A DNA stretch of 64,000 nucleotides from Stentor roeselii (lineage: Eukaryota > Ciliophora > Heterotrichea > Heterotrichida > Stentoridae). Every line of letters begins with the position of its first letter. The first letter of the stretch is position 1. Below are positions 48,738 to 59,084 of the stretch, in pieces. Position numbers and translations under genes: made by a program. Under the pieces are notes generated by a model that had not been told where the DNA came from, ran no database searches, and worked only from the letters and a program-made list of their open reading frames with translations. The stretch covers positions 23,412-87,411 of the forward strand of contig RSEH01000207.1 in the NCBI GenBank assembly GCA_006503475.1. The letters are read 5' to 3'.

Positions 48738-49109
48738 TTACTCGTCATCATCATCTTCACTATCATCATGATCTTCCTTTTCCTCTTCTTCCGAATCAAC
48801 TTCAGATTTTTTCTTGGCAGCGGCGGCATCAAACTTTTCTTTTTCCTGATCATACCTGTCTTTGTCTTCCTTAGCCATCTTCAAATAAGGCTCTTTATCC
48901 GAGTCATCCAATTTCTTCCATTCGGCTCCAATTATGACTGAAGCCTCAGTGATTTTCAGGTCGGGTTTTTCTTCTTTTAAGGTCTTTCGTCGCTCTTGAG
49001 AAAAAAACATGAACCCTGAAAGTGGTTTCTTCGGTCCTTCCTTTTTTTCTTTCTTTGATCCTCTTTTTTTGGTTTTGTCTTTAGACTTGCCTGCATTTTT
49101 TTTGACCAT
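48738..49109 (-). CDS. HMG-box chromatin protein (HMGB/NHP6 type)
   Basis: A 123-residue protein with one HMG box and an acidic tail. A Lys-rich N-terminus (~1-27) leads into PKKPLSGFMFFSQERRKTLK, then SVIIGAEWKKLDDSDKEPYL and DKDRYDQEKEKF, the three-helix HMG fold. The tail (~100-123) is Asp/Glu only. Such proteins bend DNA without sequence preference and are abundant in ciliate macronuclei. All landmark aromatic residues (F, F, W, Y, Y) are present. Just upstream are two CTATAGG elements. Confidence 0.95.
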   Translation of the reverse strand: MVKKNAGKSKDKTKKRGSKKEKKEGPKKPLSGFMFFSQERRKTLKEEKPDLKITEASVIIGAEWKKLDDSDKEPYLKMAKEDKDRYDQEKEKFDAAAAKKKSEVDSEEEEKEDHDDSEDDDDE

Positions 49110-49657
49110 AGCTATATTATTTTCCTATAGGAAATTTTACTATAGGGCCAATATATATAAAATTTTGACAGCCAATCATTTCCTAGGTATTTTAGTAAAA
49201 AATGGTGGACTGGGATAAGATTTTCTTAGCGCGAAAAATATTCCAAGTTTTTCCAATATGGAACCAAAAATAGGAGATCGCGGATCCTGTTTTTAAGAGA
49301 TTTTTGAGCATCTTATTGAATTCTTTACAAGATTTAAAGAAAGGATATAAGAGTTCTAAGATTTGAGATGGGAGGATGAATGTTGGGAGGGTATGATTAG
49401 AATTTTTTACCAAAATCAACTGGTATGAAAAATCGATTCACAAGCAAAAGAACATTCCACCAAAAATATTTAAACACTTTTCCAAGCCTTTTCCCCCAAG
49501 ACTTAAACTTAGACAGTTACTGGGTATTGGGTAATTTGCCACTAGAGGCCATGATTAAGTCAAATTAAATCCTAAAGCTCTTGATAATGATAATCTCTCG
49601 ATTTTCCAACTTTCTCAAGACAAAAACTTAAATATCTAAAATTTAGTTTAAGAAAAC
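49110..49657. other. Non-coding spacer, 0.5 kb
   Basis: Spacer upstream of the HMG gene. CCTATAGG (49124-49131) and CTATAGG (49140-49146) lie 15-37 bp from the HMG start codon. A 75-codon minus frame at 49192-49419 has no ATG start and is not convincing. Confidence 0.45.
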
Positions 49658-50503
49658 CTACTTCCCGTAAGTCAACCTTTCCAGTCTTTTCAACTGCGCT
49701 TTAAGTTCATCATTTTCCCCTTTTAACAAATCCACCCGATGCTTAACTATCGCTAAATTTTTCTCTGCATCTCTGGCAGCAATTCTTGCTTTTTCTCTTT
49801 CACTTCTTAAAACACTCAGATCTTTTTCTTGTTGCTCTAAAATTCTTTGAGTTGATCGAAGTGTTGCATGAATTTTTCCGATTTCTCCTTCATCGAACTG
49901 ACTTCTGTGAATTACTTTATCTCGGACATCTTTGAGCTCGATTTCAAGTTCGCGGATTTTACGCTCGTCATGATCAAGCAAGTTTTCGATTTCGAATAAC
50001 TCGGCGGACTTCACGTTTTCGATTTCTCTCATTTTTCTGCTGTAGTCCAGACGCTTACTTTCGATCATGTTTTGGTAGTCTGAAACTTCTGATTTACATG
50101 CTTTTAGTGACTCGTTTCGTAAGAAATCTGCTTCTTTTACTAGTTTTTCGAGGTCTGATGTGATTTCTGAGAACTTTTCACTGTGTTCGAGCTTTAGAGA
50201 TAGGATTTTTTGGCGGAGTTTGGAACTTTCATCACTTTCGGAGCTGAGTACTTTTTGAAGGGATAAAATTGAGTTGAAGTCAGCCTGAAGTAAAGCTTCT
50301 TTTTCTGAAAGTATTTTCGATAATTGATGCTCTTGATACTGTTTCAAGTCAATCACAGTTTTTGAATGCTGTCTATTTAACTTATCAAGTTCACTTCTAA
50401 GATATTCAAGTTCTTGTTGAAGACATTCAACTTCATTATCAATAAGCGAGTTTTTTTCATTACCTTTGTTGATTTCGTAGCTTTTTGTATGAGATGGTCT
50501 CAT
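49658..50503 (-). CDS. Coiled-coil protein, unknown
   Basis: About 281 residues from the ATG at 50501-50503 (MRPSHTKSYEIN); the frame is open nine codons upstream but without an ATG. Apart from the first 25 residues it is one continuous predicted coiled coil with regular heptads (ECLQQELEYLRSELDKLNRQ through to LKGENDELKAQLKRLERLTY). No other motif is seen. The length and regularity fit a centrosomal, basal-body or ciliary rod protein, by analogy only. It is divergent from the deubiquitinase gene with a 31-bp gap. Confidence 0.82.
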   Translation of the reverse strand: MRPSHTKSYEINKGNEKNSLIDNEVECLQQELEYLRSELDKLNRQHSKTVIDLKQYQEHQLSKILSEKEALLQADFNSILSLQKVLSSESDESSKLRQKILSLKLEHSEKFSEITSDLEKLVKEADFLRNESLKACKSEVSDYQNMIESKRLDYSRKMREIENVKSAELFEIENLLDHDERKIRELEIELKDVRDKVIHRSQFDEGEIGKIHATLRSTQRILEQQEKDLSVLRSEREKARIAARDAEKNLAIVKHRVDLLKGENDELKAQLKRLERLTYGK

Positions 50504-50534
50504 TTTTCTAATATAGTAAAAAATCTTCAATATA
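50504..50534. promoter_or_regulatory. 31-bp divergent promoter with TCTAATA element
   Basis: The full space between two divergent start codons. It contains TCTAATA near 50507, reading toward the deubiquitinase gene, and TATAATG overlapping its start. Confidence 0.45.
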
Positions 50535-53500
50535 ATGTCTAAGGAAGAATGGCAGGTGGGGTGGTATGCTGACTATTATGACGCCTCGGCTCGTCAGTGG
50601 ACAATGATCAGAATACTGGAGATCAAACAAGCAGATGAAGAGATTTACTTTGAATTTGACGGCTGGCCCAAAAAATGGAACTCGTATTGCAAGATCGCCT
50701 CGAGAAAACTAGCACCTTTCAGGTCGAAATCGATTGGGTATACCGGTCAAAAAGAAAACGCGATCCGAGAATGGACATTCCGACCAGAGGAACTCCAAGA
50801 ATGTGAAGAAAAGCTAAGAAACCTAATTCACGGTACCCTCTCCACCGGAAGCTCAGGATTAACAACTCAATTCCTAAGAGGTCAAATTTTTACACTAGTA
50901 GACAATCTCCTAGTCTACCCCTACAAAAAGAACGAGCACATGAAAGTAGTTCCATTCTTCTGCACAGTCCTAGAATACATAGTCGAGTGGTTAAAAAAGG
51001 CAGCAGAGCTTTTCCCAATATATTACGACTCTCTTACAAACCCTGACATTTTTTTAACTGATGATAAAGTCGCATTAGCAGTAGCCTGGCCTGAACTTTT
51101 GATAACTTTAAGAAGAATCTTCGGACTTGACCCCAGGACCTGCAAGTTTCATCGAACAAACTCGTGGCTGATGAAGGACTACGACCCTTGGTACGGCTCT
51201 AGTGTTAAAAGTGGAAACTTGACTTCTTACTTCATTAACTACTTCGGAAAAAAGGAAGGAATTGATCTTTTGATTTCACTTCTCAGTCAAAAAGAGTAAG
51301 TTGTAAATAGAGAAAAGAAAAAAATCCCTTTTGAGTTCTTGAAAGATTTACCTATCTTTGAAATCGGCAGCTATTTCGATAAAAAACTTAATGAAACCTT
51401 TATTCAAGCTGCGAAAGATTTGATCATTCAAAGAATTGACATGATTTCGAATAAAGAACTGAAAGAACTCAACAAGGACCATATCAGCGAAGTGCTTCTG
51501 AAGACAAAAAGACTTCTTTCAGACTGCTTCAAAAAACCGAACCTTGAAGAAATTGACAAAGTCGACTTGTCAGTGATTTCAAAATTCTTCAAAAGTCCCT
51601 TCATGGAAAAACGTCTTCGAGCAATCAACGAAATCAAAGACCTAATCGAAAGATCATCAAAAAGCTCATCAATCAGTCTTGCAATAAGCAGTAAAAGTAT
51701 CGCCGAGTGGATAATAAAAGAACAGATAGTAAAGCAGATCTTTTCTTATTCTCATCCTGAAATGATGAAACGAGTTTCAGACATCGTCATTTTTCTCAAC
51801 GATTGCGATTATCTCTCAAAAGAACTTCTGGACCTCTTTTGGGACTCTGCAGTAGGAAAACATGACTCAGTCGTAATCGAGACTCACAGAGCGATACTCG
51901 ACGTTTCAGAACATCTGAAACCTGACTTCTTGTCCCATCTTTACAAAAACATGAAAGAAGTTCCAGTTTCGCTTTACGACGAGAAATTTTTAAAGCTCGT
52001 TAAAGATTTCATGTCAGTCATGATTCCTAGAACAACAGGAAAAACTGCAGGTACTGAAAATCAAGGCCTTGAGATTTTTTTACCTTTGATCAACTCGCCG
52101 CCTTCAGCAAGTCTTTGTGATCTGGCGATTGAGTACTTGTTAGAATTGATCAGGTTAACCTCATTGAGAAGTCGAGTCAGTTATTTGTTGGAAGTCGTTT
52201 GTAGAAAAGTGATTCAAGAGCAGTCTGTTGCTTCTCATTTAAAACTGGTGAATTGTTTGTTGAGTCGAAATGGACATTCTTTTATTGATGATACTTTAAG
52301 GACTTTAGAACTGGCGAATATCAAGTTGATGGACTTGGTACTGGAAAACTTCTGCTTGTATATGAAGAAGAATAATGATGACTTGGGTACTCTCGTTGAG
52401 AACTGCTATAGTCATCGACAAAACATTGAAATTCGACTTAAACTCGTCGGGTCTTTGATGAATTCAACAGCGTTTACCTTTTCTTACTTTCAAGAAGTTT
52501 GGAATGTCTTTGAAGAAGCTGGACCTCAAGAAAGAGACTTATTTTTCGAGTGGCTTGAAACCGCAACAAGAGAAAAGTTTCAAAGACAGCTGGTTTTAGA
52601 CGTTTTCAGCAATATTTTATGTAAAATTCCTGCTGAGTTGTTTACTGTCACCATGTTCAACTGCTTTAAAACCTTTTTCTTAATTTCGAATTCAACTGAA
52701 AGAAATGTTGAGTCGAAATACGGAGGTTTTTACACAAGACTTCAAGAAAAGGTTCTTGGGTTTAACAATCTTCTTGATATCTGCATTCAGGCTCAGATAC
52801 CTGAAATCTTTACAAGTGCCACGGCTTTGTTGATTGCGCTGAACCTTCGACTGTCGAAGTCTTTGCTTGGAATTAAACAGGTCATCTGGAAGGCCTTTGT
52901 TGAAAGTGTCTTGACAAGTGTTCGAAGCCCTGCAGAAGCAACTGTTTTTAAAATGATTCAAATTTTACAAAACTTTTTAGAAGAAAATTACGTTCTTGGA
53001 AATTCAACTTCTAATGAAATAAAAACTTATTGGTATAAAAGTTCACTTGATAAGGACTACAAGAAAATCACTGTTAACACCTCAGATACCATCAGAAGTA
53101 TTAAAAAGAGACTTGAAATGGTTTATCGTAAGCCTTGGAACTCGATTCATCTGAGGTTTTCAAATACGCTTTACGATGCTTCTAACGACAACAGCCAGAT
53201 CTCGTCATTACCTGTCGCAAGTTATTTCATTGTAGACTTTTGCAATCCTAAAGCAGAAGAAATAGGTCCTAAAGAGTTTTTAAGTCAAAGTGAAGAAGTT
53301 CAAGGTTTTTTATTCGAAGCGATTTCAGACCACACGACAAGCTACTCTCATGAAGCCTGGAATTTACTGACGTCTCTTCACATAAACAACAGCATAAAAC
53401 AGTCGTTAATCGAACTAAAAGTCCCAGTCAAGAAGTTGATAGATGGAAGTTCTCTTTACCGACTTCTTTACTCTTTACTTATCGTCAAAGAACTGATTCA

Positions 53501-56500
53501 AGACGAGAGATGGGTGAAAAAATTTAATGAAAATAAAGGTTTTGAATATATCATTCAGATCTTTCAAGATCATGACGTGTTTTCTTTTAATGACTCGACT
53601 TGCATGAAGTATGGGACTGTCATGGTCATTCTTATTGAAGAGTGCTTCAAGTTTTCATTAAGAGTCGACAGTAAGTTCGTCAATCAACTCTTAGACTGTC
53701 TTGTAATGATCGGAAAATACGCCCAAGACCCTGAAGACGAAAAAATCGTGAATGTCGGGGCAAGTGCAAAGAACATTTTCTCTGAAATCCTCAGAAATGA
53801 CTCAGAACTTCTTGGAAAAGCTATGAAAAAATATGAAAAAATTGATGAATTCATTATAAATAACTTAATTTTGTGCTGTAATTTCCAGTATTCCAACATT
53901 GTGATGAACCTTTCTTTAGAAATTCTTGGAAAATGTGAAGACTTGCTTCAATTCATCACTAAGAAAATGTTTGATCTTGCAGGAACAGCTGTAAAGTCCA
54001 GCAAGTCCTCGACTTTCTGGACACTTTTAACACAGCTGGTCAATGAAAGTCACGGGTCTGAACATTTAACGAAACATGTTAGGCTAGTCTTAAAACTACT
54101 GAAAAAAGACCCAGGCGAAACTTCATCTAAAGAAAAAAGAGTCCAGCTTCATGGACTCTTATCAGTAATTAAATCCGCAATAGAAGAAAAACTATTAAAA
54201 GCAAGAAATCGAGTCATAAAACTTGTTTTACAAGACTTTTTATTTGAGATCTCTTCAGAGAAAAACCTTCCTAAATGCAAAAATGACGAGTCTCGAAATC
54301 TAGCTTTTGATATTCTAGAGAAAAGTATCGAAATTCGAGGAAAAAACGTTCGAGGACTAATTGAATATCTATCAAAATTTCATGAAAACACTCATTGGAG
54401 GACTCGAAATATTCACGACTGGAACTATTCCCCTGCTTCTGAAGAAAAATCAATCACAGGATTCGTGGGCCTTAAAAACATCGGAAATGTTTGTTACATG
54501 AACTCGACTCTCCAACAGCTCTACAACATTCCAACATTTTGTGAAGAACTTCTAAGAACAAACTCATCCGACAATGAAAACTCGAATCTTCGATCATTGC
54601 AGTTCATTTTCACAGGGTTAAAAACAAGTGCAAAGCAATACATGAGTCCAAAAAGACTTTGTCTTAGTTTTAAAGACTGGGAAGGTCGACCAATAAACGT
54701 CGCTGAACAAATGGACGCTGATGAATTTTTCAATAATTTGATGGATAAACTTGAAAACGAAATGAAAGGAATGAAATCAGAACATTCCATCCGTAACCAC
54801 TTCGGAGGCGTTCAAATCACGGAGTGCATCGGGAAAGGCGCCTGTCGTCATAAAAGCGAAAGAGCAGAGGTCTTCATGACTCTTCCTGTTCAAGTCAAGA
54901 ACAAGAAAAGTCTCATTGAAAGTTTAGAATCTTTCGTTGAAGGTGAAATCTTAGAAAATGACAACGCCTATGAATGTGACTATTGTGAGTCTAAAGTAAC
55001 TGCTTTGAGAAGAGTTTGTATCAAGCACTTGCCGAATATTCTGATAATCGTGTTGAGAAGGTTCGAGTTTGACTTTGACACAATGAACCGATTGAAAGTG
55101 AATGATTACTGCGAGTTCCCCATGGAGATCAACATGGAGCCTTATACTCAAGAAGGCCTTGAAAGGAAAGAAATGATGAAGGAACAAAAAGAACCAATAG
55201 CGAAAAAGTTCCCAGAGGATTATTATAAGTTCAGTTTAAAAGGAATCACGATACACGCAGGGACTGCTGAATGTGGACATTATTATTCTTATATCAAAAA
55301 CAGACGAAGTGGCAACTGGTTCGAGTTTAATGACATCTTCGTCAACGCCTTCGACCCTGACGATATCCCAGCTGAAGCCTATGGCGGGGTCGAACGATGG
55401 AATAGTTTTCACAGTTCGAACTATTCCACGAATACTCGTGAAAAGTACAGAAATGCTTATTTATTATTTTATGAAAGAGATAAACACTATTCTTATCGAT
55501 GTAAAGAAGATGAAGGTTTAGAAGAACTTGTCATTGACCATTCAAATTCACAGCTTGTTTCATTTGATGAAGTTTCAGAAGAAAATGAAAGGTACTGGCG
55601 GTGTAAGTCGATTTTCAGTCCTGAGTACCTGCAGTTCGTGTTAAAACTACTGAAAAATGCAAAAGGAAATTCACAAATCATTCAATTCTGCTGCTGTGCT
55701 TTTTTAGTCATTTTTATTCGGTCTAAGGACCTCCTTCGGTCTTTTGACTTTTTAATTCAACTTGAAAAGGCTCTGGTCTCAGATGACCTCTGCAAGTGGC
55801 TCAGTCAGTTGATCTGCGTTCCTGCAGTTTACAAAGAACTCATCGTCGAGTGCCCAATTGAGGACAAGTCAAGACTTATCGTCCAGGTCGTTACTTCTGC
55901 TTTTAAAGGACTGAAAACTGTTGACTTGAGAATTGCTTTGAATAACTTTTTGAGTCTTTTTGAATCTGCTGCTTTTGCTAGAAATTCAGGAAATTACTTT
56001 AAATTGTTGTCGGTTCTGGTCACTGCTGACCCTGGATATGCTGCTAGTCTTGGAGTGCATGTCTTGATTTTAAACTTTTTGGCAAATGAACCTGTTGGGC
56101 AGACCTTCACTGCTGACTTCTCAATTGATAACTATTTGTTAGGATATGACCCTCGTGATCAGGTTTCATTTGAAAAAGTTGCAGATGAAAAATGTCCTTG
56201 TTTCCTTCCTGTTATTTTAAATGACCTTGCCGAGCATTTCACTGAAGACTTAAGTAAAACTTTGTTCAACAAGTCAATAATGAAAAGTCTTGCAAACGTC
56301 AATCATAAAGTCGGGACTCGTAATGTTGCCCTGCTTTATTCAAGCTTGACTGGCAAAATCAAAGATAAAAAAAAAGAATATCTTAACTTTTTAATCACTT
56401 TGTTCAAAGAAAACGACTACGACCGAGCAAGGATTTACTTCAGACAATTTAAAGTTTTAGTGGAAAGAGAAGAAAACCCTGAAACTGTCCTGGGTCTGAT

Positions 56501-57026
56501 CAATGAAGCTATGAAGGAAACGAGGAATTATATCAGAGTGACTGAAGTTTCAATTGATTTTCTCTTTAAACTCTGTCAGAAGTACGGAAAGGTCAAAGAA
56601 TGGTTTGTGAGAAGTAAAGAAGTCAAATGGATCGAACAATGGATCAGCAACAGCAGCTATAATCAAAGGTCAGGCTTCAGCACCTTTAAAAGAACTAACG
56701 TCATGATGTCTAACAGCTTGCCTGGCAAGAGCTTTCAGGAAAGAAATGAGATTTACAGGAAAATCATGAAAAATCAACTGTTGGAAAATGATGAGTACGA
56801 CTCTGATGATGAGTTTCCTGTTGAAACTCTAGAAAATAGCTCGAGAATTGACCTTTATGATACTATGGCTTTCAGGTGGGTTAAAGCTAATGCTGTGTTA
56901 AGGTCTAAGAGGATCTTGGCTGTTAAACTTGAAACTTCTAATGAAAAGGGGTTTAGGTGGTTTGAAATTGATTCTGAGTTTATTGCACCTGACGGTGCCA
57001 AAGTCACTCGGAATGGCAGGATCTAG
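50535..57026 (+). CDS. Giant USP-type deubiquitinase, USP9X/USP34-like (one 15-nt intron)
   Basis: 2158 residues after removing the intron at 51296-51310. Residues ~1-70 contain a Tudor-knot/chromo-barrel-like module (VGWYADYYDASARQWTMIRI, EFDGWPKKWNSY). A long helical-repeat region follows. At ~820-900 there is a ubiquitin-like segment (ITVNTSDTIRSIKKRLEMVY). The peptidase starts with FVGLKNIGNVCYMNSTLQQL (catalytic Cys ~1315), then EQMDADEFFNNLMDKLE, a zinc site (CDYCESK) and the His box HAGTAECGHYYSYIKNRRSG (His ~1577) with WFEFND. It is therefore probably active. The C-terminal ~500 residues are again helical. USP9X/USP24/USP34 share this order. The frame ends TAG, directly abutting the next gene. 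Confidence 0.92.
51296..51310 (+). other. 15-nt intron in deubiquitinase gene
   Basis: GTAAGTTGTAAATAG. Retention gives GAG-TAA; removal joins LISLLSQKE to KKKIPFEFLKD in one frame for over 5.7 kb. Confidence 0.92.
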
Positions 57027-57479
57027 TTAATCAAGTCTCTTTAATTTACTCATAACAAATCTTCTGGGAGAGATAAATGTTTCTTTCTTCTTGGTTGGCT
57101 CTGATGTTTTCTCGGGAGATGGTTGGGTTAGTTGAATATCATCAACATTCCTCCAAATCTTCCCAATAGTAAATCCCTTAGGCGTTAATGATTTCATCAA
57201 AGTAGTGCTATCAGTTTTAAGCTGTTCAAGTTTCATCCCAATATAACTTTTCGAAGACCTAAAAATTCCTTTAGACGAGTCTAAAAAGTTTTCCAAAGGT
57301 CTAAACTTGAAATATTTGATAGTTTGTTTAAACATCTGATTAGTAGCCTTCAATTCATCAGATTCCTGCATCAACATTTCAAGACAATAATCAAGATCAT
57401 CAACAGCAACTTCAATTCTATAAAGATTTTCAAGTAATTCCTCATACCTAAAAAGCCCAAGTTCAGTTTTACTAAGCAT
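57027..57479 (-). CDS. Small helical protein, unknown
   Basis: A 150-residue protein. Residues 1-60 are helical with a coiled-coil tendency (YEELLENLYRIEVAVDDLDY, LMQESDELKATNQMFKQTIK). The rest is basic with Ser/Pro/Lys, ending FISPRRFVMSKLKRLD. I do not recognise it. Its stop (57027-57029, minus) begins at the base right after the stop of the convergent deubiquitinase gene, so there is no intergenic DNA. Confidence 0.75.
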   Translation of the reverse strand: MLSKTELGLFRYEELLENLYRIEVAVDDLDYCLEMLMQESDELKATNQMFKQTIKYFKFRPLENFLDSSKGIFRSSKSYIGMKLEQLKTDSTTLMKSLTPKGFTIGKIWRNVDDIQLTQPSPEKTSEPTKKKETFISPRRFVMSKLKRLD

Positions 57480-57536
57480 GAATTATCTCCACTTCCATAT
57501 TCCCTAATTAAATCAAGACAATTTCTATTCCTAACC

Positions 57537-59057
57537 TTAAGGCTGGTTATACTCATCAATTTTCTTCAGAAGACTTTCAGCGTAATCAGGGCTATAATAC
57601 TGAACAATTTCAGGAGGATACAACTGGTTAATCGCTTCTTTATATTCCCTCAACTTAGACCCAGGAGGAGCTTTGATTTCTTGAACCTTCTGCAATCCTC
57701 CACTCTGCACAAAAGTCCTTCGAGCCGCCAAGTCATGAGGAAGAGTTTTCGCAAATTGACTGACAACATATTTCAAAATATTCGGAGGAGCAAGTTGCAA
57801 TAAAGGCTCCAAAGCCGGAAGATAAGAACATATCTGAACAATGCTCTTCAAGGCTCTTTTGCTTTTCGCTTTTAAGTCCTCACTGCTTTTATCGTCGATA
57901 TAAGCGGCGAGTAAACAATTAGGAACATCGAGTTCAGCTAAGGCTCTAGAGTGGTCAGCGCTGTGCTTCCCAATTTGCCCTAAAGACCAGGCAGAGGCCG
58001 CTTTTAAATGATCTTCGCCTTCATTCTTCAACGCGTCTTTCAACGGAGGCACGCCTTTCGAAACAATGACTCCCATGGCAAGGCTTTCATCGAAGGCGCC
58101 GATGTACCCGAGGGTCATGATCCCTGGAAGCCGAGGGTTGCCCTTCACTTCGCTGATGTAGTCAACTATTGCAGCGGCGCCTCCGGCATTTACGATTAGT
58201 TTCGCAAGGGCAGGGTTTTGTTTGGCGATTTCTCGAATGCAGGTCGCTGCGTTTTTTTTGACGTGCATGTCAGAGTCTTTTAAACAGTTGAGAATGCGAG
58301 GAAAGATCTCAGCTTCCACTACGGCTTCAGCAAGTTCTACTGTGTGCTTGGCGATTTGAGAGAGGCATGAACAGACTTGTCGTTTTAGTTGGGCGTCAGG
58401 GTTGTTTATGTATTGGCTTAAATGAGGCACTGCACCTGCATCGACAACTTTTTGAGCTAGGTCGGCTGAGTGACGCGCAATGTCGCTTAGAGAACTTGCA
58501 GCGATTCTTCGGAGGGATAGCTCTGGCTCCTGGACACAAAGTACCAGCAATGGAATAGCTCCAGCTTCAACAACACAATTAGCGAGTTGCCCGTTATGCC
58601 TTCCAATATACCCCAAAGCCCAAGCTGCGCTTTCCTTGACTCCAGGGTCGAATTCTTCAAGACACGTGACAAGTGCTTCAAGTGCGCCACTATCAACGAC
58701 GGCCTGTGCGAGTTCAGCTGAGTGTTTAGCGACAGCTCTAAGTACAAAAGCTGCGGCTTTCTTGTAAAAACGGTTCTGCTCTGCCAAGCTAAGGACGAGC
58801 TGGGGCAGAATATCGTGCGCGACGACTTGTTCCGCAAGGTCATCTGAGTAATTCGCAAGTCTTCCTAAAGCCAGAGCCGCTGATTGCTGAATGCTTGGAA
58901 CGTTGTCCAGAAGTAAAGGACGCAGAAGAGACATGACTCCTGCACTTTGCAAAGCGTCGATGTTCTGAGGACGCGTCGCTAGTTCCGCTACTGTCTGCAC
59001 GAATGTCACTCGTGCTTTTTGGTATTCCTCGAAAGGCTGGAGAACTGCTCGACTCAT
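57537..59057 (-). CDS. SPAG6: Central-pair protein SPAG6/PF16
   Basis: A 506-residue armadillo protein of the ciliary central apparatus, required for central-pair stability and motility. It is a close family match: MSRAVLQPFEEYQKARVTFV, VAELATRPQNIDALQSAGVM, ALALGRLANYSDDLAEQVV, FVLRAVAKHSAELAQAVVDS, AWALGYIGRHNGQLANCVVE and IAASSLSDIARHSADLAQKV. The C-terminus is KLREYKEAINQLYPPEIVQY then YSPDYAESLLKKIDEY. Length equals Chlamydomonas and human proteins. G+C and use of C/G-ending codons are visibly higher than in neighbours, which suggests strong expression. Its presence fits a ciliated cell. An ATTATTAGA element lies at 59062-59070. Confidence 0.97.
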   Translation of the reverse strand: MSRAVLQPFEEYQKARVTFVQTVAELATRPQNIDALQSAGVMSLLRPLLLDNVPSIQQSAALALGRLANYSDDLAEQVVAHDILPQLVLSLAEQNRFYKKAAAFVLRAVAKHSAELAQAVVDSGALEALVTCLEEFDPGVKESAAWALGYIGRHNGQLANCVVEAGAIPLLVLCVQEPELSLRRIAASSLSDIARHSADLAQKVVDAGAVPHLSQYINNPDAQLKRQVCSCLSQIAKHTVELAEAVVEAEIFPRILNCLKDSDMHVKKNAATCIREIAKQNPALAKLIVNAGGAAAIVDYISEVKGNPRLPGIMTLGYIGAFDESLAMGVIVSKGVPPLKDALKNEGEDHLKAASAWSLGQIGKHSADHSRALAELDVPNCLLAAYIDDKSSEDLKAKSKRALKSIVQICSYLPALEPLLQLAPPNILKYVVSQFAKTLPHDLAARRTFVQSGGLQKVQEIKAPPGSKLREYKEAINQLYPPEIVQYYSPDYAESLLKKIDEYNQP

Positions 59058-59084
59058 TTAAATTATTAGAAAAATGGAAAATTA
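59058..59084. promoter_or_regulatory. 27-bp divergent promoter with ATTATTAGA
   Basis: Gap between the SPAG6 start and the first possible start of the FtsH-like gene. It contains ATTATTAGA (59062-59070; TCTAATAAT toward SPAG6) and an ATG-GAA-AAT-TAA mini frame (59074-59085) whose stop overlaps the next ATG. Confidence 0.45.

Noticed and set aside
49192-49419. 75-residue minus-strand frame
   Set aside because: No ATG start, no motif and AT-rich composition; likely chance.
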